Assembly: GCA_026999335.1 (NCBI GenBank)
Contig: JALTPW010000176.1
Location: 1-34,686 of the forward strand
Length of the DNA stretch: 34,686 nucleotides
Reading direction: 5' to 3'
Origin: Chromatiales bacterium
Lineage (GTDB): Bacteria > Pseudomonadota > Gammaproteobacteria > SZUA-152
Shown: positions 8,445 through 16,234 of the stretch, piece after piece
How positions within the stretch are numbered: the stretch's first letter is position 1
Layout of the letters: every line of letters begins with the position of its first letter
Translations under genes and position numbers: made by a program
The notes under the pieces: model-generated
The model's input: the letters and a program-made list of their open reading frames with translations, nothing else
Database searches by the model: none
Told to the model about the DNA's origin: nothing

Positions 8445-8725
8445 TGAAGAATCCTACGATGGTTTATAAGTATCCGGGCAACGAAAAGATTCACGGGGTT
8501 TCGGTTAAGACGAAGATCGTTGAGGCTGACGATTTGAATGATTACCTCAAAGCTGGCTGGGCAGAGTCGCCATCTGAGGCGCTGGACGCCATCGATGAAG
8601 TCACTGCACCCACGCGCGAAGAGCTTGAGGCTAAGGCTGCTGAGCTCGGCATCGACTTTACCAAGCGCACCAAGGATGAAACTCTTTTGGCAAAGATCGA
8701 GGCGGCGTTGGCTGAACAGTCATGA
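8444..8725 (+). CDS. Head protein with C-terminal HeH/LEM-like segment
   Basis: This 93-residue protein is encoded between the coat and the gp4-like gene. The N-terminal half (MVYKYPGNEKIHGVSVKTKI, then a DDLNDYLKAGW segment) resembles small phage proteins with a phrase meaning modified-sequence extension of a base-plate or head gene, but no function is assigned. The C-terminal ~38 residues (TREELEAKAAELGIDFTKRT followed by KDETLLAKIEAAL) look like an HeH/LEM-type helix-extended-loop-helix fold, common at ends of phage head proteins. GGAGG precedes the ATG, and the stop overlaps the next start as ATGA. Confidence 0.65.
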   Translation: MKNPTMVYKYPGNEKIHGVSVKTKIVEADDLNDYLKAGWAESPSEALDAIDEVTAPTREELEAKAAELGIDFTKRTKDETLLAKIEAALAEQS

Positions 8726-9201
8726 GCTGGACAAAGCGGCAATTTGTCACGCAAGCATTTGACGCGTTGGGCTATGCTTCTCATTTGTACGACCTCGACC
8801 CAGCGCAGCTGCAAAGTGCCCTGCGTCAGCTCGATGCGATGATTGCTACGTGGAATGGGCGTGGGATTAGGCTCGGGTATCCGCTCCCGTCGTCGCCGGA
8901 AAAATCAAGTCTTGACGATACAACCGATGTGCCCGACGCCGCCAATGAAGCAATTTATGCGAACTTGGCGGTTAGGATTGCCCCAACCGTTGGTAAGCAG
9001 GTACATCCTGATCTGCGCGCTACTGCTGGCCGCGCGTACTCGCAGCTGATCGCACGTTTTGCCGAACCGGTTGAGGTGCAATTGCCGAGTACAATGCCAC
9101 TTGGTGCTGGCGGTAAAAACTACCGTCACAATCATCCGTTCGTGCATCGGCCCACTGAGCATGTTAAAGCTGGTAGCGACGGTCCGATTGAACTGGACTA
9201 G
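8722..9201 (+). CDS. Head-tail adaptor, P22 gp4-like tail accessory factor
   Basis: This 159-residue protein matches the P22 gp4 pattern: MSWTKRQFVTQAFDALG at the start, a QLQSALRQLDAMIATWNGRG helix, PDAANEAIYANLAVRIAPTV, and a C-terminal extension. In P22, gp4 binds beneath the portal after packaging, closes the head and provides the platform for gp10. The length agrees with P22 gp4. The operon order gp4-like, two small proteins, gp10-like also agrees with P22-type tails. The start overlaps the preceding stop. Confidence 0.88.
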   Translation: MSWTKRQFVTQAFDALGYASHLYDLDPAQLQSALRQLDAMIATWNGRGIRLGYPLPSSPEKSSLDDTTDVPDAANEAIYANLAVRIAPTVGKQVHPDLRATAGRAYSQLIARFAEPVEVQLPSTMPLGAGGKNYRHNHPFVHRPTEHVKAGSDGPIELD

Positions 9202-9211
9202 GAGATAAACC

Positions 9212-9691
9212 ATGCCGAGGATAAATGAACTTTCAGCGCTGGATGAAGTTGTGAGTGGCGACTTGATCCCTGTATTCAGCAACGGAAATGGTGATGCGCG
9301 CAAAGCTGCTATGAGCGTATTGCTTAGTTATATGCAGCAGAATCTTACGTTCACAACTCAAGGGTTCGGCGCTTATGTAACGCAATACGCTGCGCCATCC
9401 GCAACTGGGTTTACCGTGACAATTACTGATGGTGGTAATGACGACCAGAATGTGCACTTGATTCTGACGCCAACAGCTGCCTTTGCTGACGGGACGATCA
9501 GGTTGCCGTCGGTAACATCGCTGGTCGACAAGCAGGAGGTTTTGGTTAACTGCACGCAGGCGGTGACAACTTTAGTTGTTGATGGTAATGGCGCCACGGC
9601 AGTTACTGGTGCGCCAACTACGCTGGTTGCAAATGGGTTTTTTAGACTGAAATTTGACGCGGCGACAAAAACATGGTACCGCGTTGGTTAA
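9212..9691 (+). CDS. Virion-associated beta-rich protein (hypothetical)
   Basis: This 159-residue protein opens with PRINELSALDEVVSGDLIPV, a short segment that recurs at the start of many phage head and tail-fibre proteins (a Leu/Pro-rich start followed by SGDxIPV). The rest is Thr/Val/Gly-rich with predicted beta strands (FTVTITDGG, LILTPTAAFADGTIRLP, VTTLVVDGNG) and ends in an aromatic FDAATKTWYRVG motif common in fibre and decoration modules. GGAGAT lies 6-11 nt before the ATG. Its position between the gp4-like and gp10-like genes suggests a virion component; no specific function is recognised. Confidence 0.6.
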   Translation: MPRINELSALDEVVSGDLIPVFSNGNGDARKAAMSVLLSYMQQNLTFTTQGFGAYVTQYAAPSATGFTVTITDGGNDDQNVHLILTPTAAFADGTIRLPSVTSLVDKQEVLVNCTQAVTTLVVDGNGATAVTGAPTTLVANGFFRLKFDAATKTWYRVG

Positions 9692-9700
9692 GGGGGTCGT

Positions 9701-10126
9701 ATGATTAACAAGGTTATTGAGCGTACACCAATCCACCAAGTTTATGACGCGGTTGCAAATAAGCCGTCGAAAACTTGGGTTGTGCCTGTAAACGAGCAGT
9801 GGAAATTGAATTTTCTACATGTTATTTATACCTCTGATGCAACGACTGGCAACCGTCAAATTATGCTTGAAATTATTGACTCAGATGGAAACGTACTTGC
9901 GAACCATGTTGCGGGCGCTGTGCAAGCTGCAAGTTTGGTGCGCCACTATAGTTTTATCCAGGGGATTTATCGTGAAACATCATTTATTGGCGACGAGATT
10001 CAAGTGCCGATTCCTCAAGATTTGTATCTTGGCCCTGGCTATTCGCTACGGGTATCTGACAAGAATTCAATCTCGGCCCTCGACGACACCATTGTGTCGT
10101 TCCAGGTGAAGCGATTTACTGTTTAA
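9701..10126 (+). CDS. Hypothetical virion protein, jelly-roll-like
   Basis: This 141-residue protein is encoded immediately before the gp10-like gene (1-nt gap). Sequence features are alternating beta strands (KTWVVPVNEQWKLNFLHVIY, IMLEIIDSDGNVL, SLRVSDKNSISALDDTIVSF) typical of small beta-sandwich decoration or tail-hub proteins. Upstream GGGGG supports the start. No family was recognised. A capsid decoration or tail-hub accessory role is inferred from position and secondary structure only. Confidence 0.55.
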   Translation: MINKVIERTPIHQVYDAVANKPSKTWVVPVNEQWKLNFLHVIYTSDATTGNRQIMLEIIDSDGNVLANHVAGAVQAASLVRHYSFIQGIYRETSFIGDEIQVPIPQDLYLGPGYSLRVSDKNSISALDDTIVSFQVKRFTV

Positions 10127-10127
10127 G

Positions 10128-11525
10128 ATGCAAATTCCGATTCTCAACGGTATTTACACGGACGAGGCTTCTGAGTTTCGCACGTCGTACCCTGTGAATA
10201 TGGTTCCAGTGCCAAAGCAGCAGGGCATAAGCAACGGCTACTTACGCCCGGCTGAGGGAGTTCAGTTGCTGACCACTGGTCCTGGAATTGACCGCGGAGG
10301 AGTAAACTGGCGAGGCCTGCACTATCGTGTTATGGGGAGTAAACTTGTCCGCATTGACGTCGCTGGTACCATTGTTGAGTTGGGTGATGTCGATACTGGT
10401 GGCTTGGTATCGCTTGACTATTCATTTGACCGGTTGGCCATCGCGTCGAACGGTAAATTATTTTATTGGGACGGCGCCACGCTAAAACAAGTCGTAGATC
10501 CTGACTTAGGCATCGTAAAGGACGTTATTTGGGTCGACGGCTACTTTATGACAACTGACGGTTCATATCTAGTGGTGACTGAGCTTAATGACCCGTTCTC
10601 AGTGTTAGCAACGAAGTATGGTTCATCTGAGGTTGATCCAGACCCAATTATGGCTATTAAGAAAGTGCGCAACGAACCGCACGCGATCAACCGCTACACG
10701 ATTGAGGCCTTTGACAACGTCGGTGGAACCGGCTTTCCATTTAGACGCATCGACGGTGCACAAATTAACCGTGGGTCAGTTGGCACCAAAGCCTGTTGTA
10801 ACTATCTTGGCGGGCTCGCCATTCTTGGCGGTGGCCGCAATGAGCCAATTTCTGTGTGGCTTGCGTCAAATGGCCAAACGACAAAAATCGCGACTAGGGA
10901 AATCGATCGGCTGCTTAGTAACTACAGTGAATCAACGTTATCAACAGTACTCGTTGAACCCAGAACGGTTGATGGGCATGAGTGGCTTTATGTCCATCTC
11001 CCTGACCAAACTTTGTGCTACGATGCCGAAGCGTCAAAAGTACTTGGGCAGCATGTTTGGTTTGTCTTATCATCTGGAAGCGGCGGTGTTGACCAATATC
11101 GAGCGCGGAATTTTGTTTTTGTCCACGATGCGTGGCATGTCAGCGACCCACAACAACCGTCTATTGGCACGACGACATTGAAAGATGCCAAGCATTGGGG
11201 CCGCGATGTGGCGTGGGAAGTGTCAACACCAATTATCTACGCCCCGCCAGGAGGCGCGATCTTCCACGAACTTGAGCTGGTGTGCCTTTCTGGTAGAACT
11301 GAGTTTGGTAAAGATTCAATGATTTCTACGTCGTACTCACTTGACGGTGTAACATGGAGCATGGAACGTAGCATTAACGCTGGAAAAACTGGGCAGCGTA
11401 CTAAGCGGCTCATTTGGTTGAACCAGGGCGCGACGCGCAACTGGCGTATCCAACGATTTCGTGGTGACAGTCGCGCGCGGCTGTCAATTGCGCGCCTTGA
11501 AGCACGTGTAGAGGCGTTAGCGTAA
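10128..11525 (+). CDS. Packaged DNA stabilisation protein, P22 gp10-like
   Basis: This 465-residue protein resembles P22 gp10 in length and pattern: a start QIPILNGIYTDEASEFRTSY, then YPVNMVPVPK, LRPAEGV and an N-terminal beta-propeller-like region (YRVMGSKLVRID, ASNGKLFYWDG). In P22 six copies of gp10 assemble on gp4 and form the tail hub that holds the needle and the tailspikes. The Arg-rich RDSRARLSIARLEARVEALA C-terminus is typical of this family, where the end reads as a short helix. The stop overlaps the next start by one base. Confidence 0.88.
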   Translation: MQIPILNGIYTDEASEFRTSYPVNMVPVPKQQGISNGYLRPAEGVQLLTTGPGIDRGGVNWRGLHYRVMGSKLVRIDVAGTIVELGDVDTGGLVSLDYSFDRLAIASNGKLFYWDGATLKQVVDPDLGIVKDVIWVDGYFMTTDGSYLVVTELNDPFSVLATKYGSSEVDPDPIMAIKKVRNEPHAINRYTIEAFDNVGGTGFPFRRIDGAQINRGSVGTKACCNYLGGLAILGGGRNEPISVWLASNGQTTKIATREIDRLLSNYSESTLSTVLVEPRTVDGHEWLYVHLPDQTLCYDAEASKVLGQHVWFVLSSGSGGVDQYRARNFVFVHDAWHVSDPQQPSIGTTTLKDAKHWGRDVAWEVSTPIIYAPPGGAIFHELELVCLSGRTEFGKDSMISTSYSLDGVTWSMERSINAGKTGQRTKRLIWLNQGATRNWRIQRFRGDSRARLSIARLEARVEALA

Positions 11526-12049
11526 TGTCAACTGACACTGATCCCAGGCCTCTAACTAGACGCGAGCTGTCGGAGTTTTTACCGAGTCAAAGGGCAGTGC
11601 GCGCGTTTGAGCAGCTTTTTGACGTTATTCCTAATGATGTTAATTCGTTGCAAAGTCAGCTAAACGACGTTGAGGTAGTGGCTGGTACCGCCACCGCCAT
11701 CGCACAACAAGCGATATCACTTTTGCAGCAGATTACTGAGGCGTTAGAACAGCTTGTAGTGAGAGGTGATGTAGAAGACTACTATGGCGAAGAGGATACT
11801 GTTCTTAACCAGAGGCTTGAGATTGGCTCGATTGCTGCGCAAAGTAGTGATGATGTCGAAATTAGTGGTGGCACTATTACGGCAAAGTTGTCTGATGACA
11901 CAGCGATTTTACTAAGGTCGTCGACATCACTTAGTGATGCTAGTGGAGCTAACTCAGCATCACTTACCAATTCTCCGGTTGCTGGAAATCCTACTAAGTG
12001 GGTAGCGATCGATGATAACGGCGTAACAAGATACATTCCAACGTGGTGA
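11525..12049 (+). CDS. Tail-associated protein with coiled coil (hypothetical)
   Basis: This 174-residue protein begins with PLTRRELSEFLPSQRAVRAF, a motif I associate with conserved podovirus structural proteins in this position. A heptad-rich coiled coil follows (about residues 35-75, QSQLNDVEVVAGTATAIAQQ). The acidic linker YYGEEDTVLNQRLEIGS precedes a C-terminal beta segment ending GNPTKWVAIDDNG and a YIPTW tail. The position corresponds to the P22 tail needle (gp26), and the coiled coil would allow a trimeric needle, but this protein is shorter and not clearly homologous. Start and stop are tightly packed between gp10-like and the next gene. Confidence 0.55.
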   Translation: MSTDTDPRPLTRRELSEFLPSQRAVRAFEQLFDVIPNDVNSLQSQLNDVEVVAGTATAIAQQAISLLQQITEALEQLVVRGDVEDYYGEEDTVLNQRLEIGSIAAQSSDDVEISGGTITAKLSDDTAILLRSSTSLSDASGANSASLTNSPVAGNPTKWVAIDDNGVTRYIPTW

Positions 12050-12053
12050 GATT

Positions 12054-12386
12054 ATGGCAATAGTAATTGAAAACATCGTCCCCGCTAAACAAGTTGAAAA
12101 CACGCAAACAACACAGTATACGTCTAGTGGCGTCAAAACGATCATCGATAAGTTTACCGTCACAAATACGTCTGCGTCAGATGTGGCATTTACATGTCAC
12201 CTGGTTGCGTTAGGAGATGCTGCTGGCGACAGCAATAAAGTCGTAAGTCGTACTATTCTCGCAGGAAAAACAGACCGGTTTCCAGAGCTGGTTGGACAAG
12301 TTTTAGAAGACGGTGATTTCATTTCAACTTTAGCTGGGGCGGCGTCGTCACTTACGTTACGCGTGTCAGGCCGCAAAATATCATAA
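12054..12386 (+). CDS. Small beta-sandwich virion protein (hypothetical)
   Basis: This 110-residue protein has an Ig-like or beta-sandwich pattern: a KTIIDKFTVTNTSASDVAFT strand pair, VALGDAAGDSNKVVSRTILA, and a C-terminal AASSLTLRVSGRKIS. Proteins of this size and style act as tail or capsid decoration modules in podoviruses. It lies 4 nt after the previous gene and 12 nt before the gp7-like gene. No specific family was recognised. Confidence 0.55.
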   Translation: MAIVIENIVPAKQVENTQTTQYTSSGVKTIIDKFTVTNTSASDVAFTCHLVALGDAAGDSNKVVSRTILAGKTDRFPELVGQVLEDGDFISTLAGAASSLTLRVSGRKIS

Positions 12387-12398
12387 AGGGGATTTAGC

Positions 12399-13037
12399 AT
12401 GGCTGGAATTGACGAGGCTTTTTGGATTAGTAGCGCGCTGCTTGGCGGCAACCTGCTTAGCTCACGCGCGCAGAGCCGAGCGGCTAGGCAAGCTTCTGCT
12501 GAGCAGACACGTGCGTCGCTGCTAGGATTGGCCGAACAAAAAAGGCAGTTTGACGCCGTCCAAGAACTGTTACGCCCATACGTCGCCGCTGGCACAACTG
12601 CTTTTGAGCGGCAACAGGCTATTTCAGGAGTCTTAGGACCGGAGGCGCAACAACAAGCGCTACAACAAGTAGAGCAATTGCCGTATTTTCAAGGGTTGGT
12701 GCAGCAAGGTGAAGAAGCGATTTTGCAGAACGCAGCGGCCACCGGTGGCCTACGCGGTGGCAATGTACAAGAAGCACTGGCTCGATTTCGCCCACAACTA
12801 TTGGCGCAAACGATTCAGCAGCAGTACCAGCAGTTAGGTGGCATTTCACGGCTTGGTCAAGCAAGTGCTACAGGTCAAGCCGCTGCCGGTGAACAGTTTG
12901 GCGGCAATGTCGCTAATCTATTCGGGCAGATTGGGCAGGCACAAGCTGGAGCACGGCTCGCGCAGGGTCAAGCCAATGCTAACGTAGGCAATGCTATCAG
13001 TCAATTAGCATTGTTAAAAGCACTGGGAGCGTTCTAA
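12399..13037 (+). CDS. DNA transfer protein, P22 gp7-like ejection protein
   Basis: This 212-residue Gln/Ala/Gly-rich protein matches the gp7-type ejection family: a hydrophobic N-terminus (IDEAFWISSALLGGNLLSS), a helix with AARQASAEQTRASLLGLAEQ, the LRPYVAAGTTAFERQQ motif, and a C-terminal repeat region AGARLAQGQANANVGNAISQ. P22 gp7 is packaged and ejected to help DNA cross the cell envelope, with the N-terminus often proteolytically removed. The stop overlaps the start of the next ejection gene. AGGGG lies upstream of the ATG. Confidence 0.82.
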   Translation: MAGIDEAFWISSALLGGNLLSSRAQSRAARQASAEQTRASLLGLAEQKRQFDAVQELLRPYVAAGTTAFERQQAISGVLGPEAQQQALQQVEQLPYFQGLVQQGEEAILQNAAATGGLRGGNVQEALARFRPQLLAQTIQQQYQQLGGISRLGQASATGQAAAGEQFGGNVANLFGQIGQAQAGARLAQGQANANVGNAISQLALLKALGAF

Positions 13038-14353
13038 TGGCACAACCGATGAATTACATGTTGAACTTGCCGGGCCCAATGCAACAGCTCGGCCAGGCAA
13101 TTAACTTGACTGCTGGACTCGAAAAGTTGCGCGAGGCAAGGATGTCGCGCAAGTTGACATCGGCGTTGGATGAAATGTTGAATACCGATTTGCAGACTGT
13201 GTCCAATAATCCGACGCCGCGTGCTATCGCATCGCTTATGGTTAAATACCCTCAGCTTGCCCAGCAGTTCAAACCGGCGTACGAAGCCCTTAGTGCTGAG
13301 GAGCAAAAGGTTCAGCTTGGCCAGGCGAGTAATGTCTACGCAGCGCTTGAGTCAGGCAATTTAGACGTTGCCACAAGGTTGCTCAGCCAGCAGGCCGAAG
13401 CGTACCGCAATTCAGGGTTGCACCAACGTGCGAAAATGGCGGAGGACATGTTGAAACTGATTGAGATTAGCCCGGCAACTGCTAAGGCCTCGATTGGATT
13501 GTACCTTTCATCTGTGATGGGGCCAGAAAAGTTTACAGATACGTTCGCAAAACTGAGCTCTGAACGTCGAGAAGCCGAGCTGTTCATTCCTAAATTACAA
13601 GAGCAGCAGGCCAAAGCGCGGAAGGCGTTGATTGAAGCAGATTACGCTGAATCCCAACAGGCTGCGGAGTTGGCGCGAAAGGGCTGGGACATTTATAAGC
13701 TCGCGTCGGACGCCGCTATTGACCGTGAAAACAGCCGTATTGCTGCCATAAATGCTAGGCTGCAACGTGAGCAAAACGAGCTAAAGCGGCGGGAGCTAGA
13801 GCTTAAGCTTGAAGCAGCAAAACGAAAGCGGGACGAGGAAATGCGCACAAAATCTTCGGCACTAGAAGCTGCGCGCGCTGGCATCGATAACTCGTTGAGT
13901 GTAATTGATCGGCTGCTGCGAAACCCTGAGCTTGACAATATCTTGGGCGCTGTAGAGGGCAGCAGATTCTACCCAAGCACATTGGTTGGACTTATCTCGC
14001 CATTTGCCGACGCAGATAAACGCGCTGATGCGTTGGCTGATATTGAGACAATTCAGTCGCAAGCATTCCTAAACAACTTGATGGACGCAAAGGCCAAAGG
14101 TGCGACGTTCGGCGCGCTCACTGAGAGGGAAGGCGAGCGTCTTGTCAACTACGTGCGCAGCCTAAAGACGAGGCAAAGTGAGCAGCAATTTAGGCGTAAC
14201 CTTGCCGAGATTCAGCGGTTGTTGCTTAAGTCGCGCCAACGACTGGCTGACAAGTACGGCGTCCCTGAGTCAGTGCCCGATACCCCTGAGGCGGTGCCAT
14301 CACCGGCTGAAATCCAACAATTGGTTGATAAGTACGCAACTGGAGTTAAGTAA
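13037..14353 (+). CDS. Internal virion/ejection protein, coiled-coil (gp20-like position)
   Basis: This 438-residue protein is mostly helical. It has a long charged coiled coil at about residues 180-280 (QEQQAKARKALIEADYAESQ, and a run rich in Arg, Glu and Lys ending RKRDEEMRTKSSALEAARAG). Place and size correspond to the P22 gp20 ejection protein, with gp7-like upstream and a large gp16-like protein downstream. A trans-envelope conduit role after ejection is known for such proteins; sequence identity to gp20 was not seen. The genes on both sides overlap it by a base or so, supporting co-translation as one ejection cassette. Confidence 0.65.
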   Translation: MAQPMNYMLNLPGPMQQLGQAINLTAGLEKLREARMSRKLTSALDEMLNTDLQTVSNNPTPRAIASLMVKYPQLAQQFKPAYEALSAEEQKVQLGQASNVYAALESGNLDVATRLLSQQAEAYRNSGLHQRAKMAEDMLKLIEISPATAKASIGLYLSSVMGPEKFTDTFAKLSSERREAELFIPKLQEQQAKARKALIEADYAESQQAAELARKGWDIYKLASDAAIDRENSRIAAINARLQREQNELKRRELELKLEAAKRKRDEEMRTKSSALEAARAGIDNSLSVIDRLLRNPELDNILGAVEGSRFYPSTLVGLISPFADADKRADALADIETIQSQAFLNNLMDAKAKGATFGALTEREGERLVNYVRSLKTRQSEQQFRRNLAEIQRLLLKSRQRLADKYGVPESVPDTPEAVPSPAEIQQLVDKYATGVK

Positions 14354-16233
14354 TGGCGACACTGCAACAATTACAACAGGCTTATGATGGCGCTGTTCGT
14401 GCCGGTGATATGGACGCGGCACGTAAACTTAAGGTCGTAATCGACCGCGAACTGACCCGCCGCGAAGACACTCCGGCCATCGCGGCGACCGAGCAGATTC
14501 CTGATATTGGCTCTGCACAAGTGCCTGGAACGCAGCCGCAAATCGATCCGTCAACTAGTGAAAAGTTAATTGGCGTAGGCGAAGCCGGTTTGACTGCTGC
14601 GACTGGGATGACGACCGGCACACTTGGCATGCTCGGCGCTACGCTTAAAGCTCTTGCCGAACAGATATTAGCAGGAAAGTTTGGTACGATTGAAAGCGCC
14701 GATGTTGTCGAGCAGCAAGCGCTGGAGGGACTTGAGAAATTCACTTACGTCCCACGTACTGACGTCGGCAAGCAATATGTGAAGAACGTTGGTGAGACGC
14801 TCGGCCCATTGCAAGCGTTACCCATCACAGCTGAACTGCAGGCCCCTGTTAAGGCAGTACAAGCGGTTGGGCAACAAGCACCGGCAAGAACATCTAACCT
14901 TGTCCAGCGTCTAAATGAGACAATCGTTCGCAGTAGACAGGACAAGCAGCAACCTTCCCCACTGGCTCGTGAGGCTGCTGGGGCTGCGCCTGTTGTTGAT
15001 GAGGCACTACGTCGTCAACAAGCCGAGAATTTGCCGGCACCCATTAAGCTAACAAAGGGGCAAGCAGCTCGTGATTACGCACAGCTACGCTTTGAACGTG
15101 AAATTGCTAAGGACCCTGAGCTAGGCGAACCTATTCGACGCCGTTTAGCTGAGCAGAATCTACAACTGCAACAAAACTTTGACGCGTTTATTGACATGGT
15201 CGGAGCTGAGCTCACTGATCTACGCGATATCGGCGAGACGATAAATAAATCGATTCGTGCTCGCGCGGCAAAGGACAAAGCCAAGATCCGACAGTTGTAC
15301 AAGAAAGCTGAAAAGGCTGGTGAGCTTGAGGTGCCAGTTGTGTTGTCCGACTTTGCTCAGCACCTGCAAGAGTCAGCGCCTGAGGCCGAGGTGGCTAACG
15401 TACTTAAGGCTGTTAAAAAGAAGGCTCTGCAGCTCGGCGCTATTGACGAAGGACCAAACGGGGAATTAACTCCGAAGCCAATCTCGCTGAAGAACGCTGA
15501 GCTCTTACGTCGTAGCATTAATGCCGTAACTGACCGTGAGCCGACGAACGTTAGGCAGGCGTCGATCATGAAAAAGCTAATTGATGAGGCGACCGAAGGC
15601 AAGGGTGGTGAGGCGTACCGTGCCGCTCGCGGGGCGCGTGCACGTTACGCTCGGGATTACGAAAATATCGGGTTGATCGCTAACTTACTCGGAACTAAGC
15701 GTGGATCAACCGATAGGCAAATTGCGTTGGAGGAAGTAGTTAGAAAGGCGGTACTTGCTCCGACTACGCCAGCTGAGTCCACTAGACAGCTGCGCCGCAT
15801 CCTTCAGACGGCCGGGGATGATGGAAAGCAGGCGTGGAAGGAACTGCAGGGCGCGGTCCTCCGCCATATCCAAGATCAAATTACGTCTAATGTCCAAGTT
15901 GACCAAGCCGGAAATCGCGTTGTATCGCCGGCTAGGCTAGACCGCCTGATTTCTCAGCTTGACCGCAGTGGTAAGCTAGAATTACTGTATGGCAAGAAAG
16001 GAGCTGAGCAGTTGCGAACAATTCGCGACGTAGCGATTGATGTGCTGACTACGCCGCCAGGAGTAGTCAACACAAGCAACACGGCCAGTGTGCTTGCCGG
16101 TTTGATGGATATTGCGATTAGTGGTACGGCCGGCGTACCGGCCCCGGTAATGACGAGTTTTAGGTTGTTGACTAAGTCGATACGTGACGCTAAACTGCGC
16201 GCGAAAGTTAAACAGGCACTGGGAGATCAATGA
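14353..16233 (+). CDS. Large internal virion/ejection protein (gp16-like position)
   Basis: This 626-residue protein starts with LQQLQQAYDGAVRAGDMDAA, a helical N-terminal segment found on many large phage internal or polyvalent proteins. A Gly-rich, weakly hydrophobic stretch follows (about 75-110, GLTAATGMTTGTLGMLGATL), which could insert in a membrane. The rest is helical and charged, with blocks around DFAQHLQESAPEAEVANVLK and the C-terminal VNTSNTASVLAGLMDIAISG segment. It is the third and largest of the ejection-type genes, so it probably acts with them in genome delivery. No enzymatic motif was recognised. Confidence 0.65.
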   Translation: MATLQQLQQAYDGAVRAGDMDAARKLKVVIDRELTRREDTPAIAATEQIPDIGSAQVPGTQPQIDPSTSEKLIGVGEAGLTAATGMTTGTLGMLGATLKALAEQILAGKFGTIESADVVEQQALEGLEKFTYVPRTDVGKQYVKNVGETLGPLQALPITAELQAPVKAVQAVGQQAPARTSNLVQRLNETIVRSRQDKQQPSPLAREAAGAAPVVDEALRRQQAENLPAPIKLTKGQAARDYAQLRFEREIAKDPELGEPIRRRLAEQNLQLQQNFDAFIDMVGAELTDLRDIGETINKSIRARAAKDKAKIRQLYKKAEKAGELEVPVVLSDFAQHLQESAPEAEVANVLKAVKKKALQLGAIDEGPNGELTPKPISLKNAELLRRSINAVTDREPTNVRQASIMKKLIDEATEGKGGEAYRAARGARARYARDYENIGLIANLLGTKRGSTDRQIALEEVVRKAVLAPTTPAESTRQLRRILQTAGDDGKQAWKELQGAVLRHIQDQITSNVQVDQAGNRVVSPARLDRLISQLDRSGKLELLYGKKGAEQLRTIRDVAIDVLTTPPGVVNTSNTASVLAGLMDIAISGTAGVPAPVMTSFRLLTKSIRDAKLRAKVKQALGDQ

Positions 16234-16234
16234 T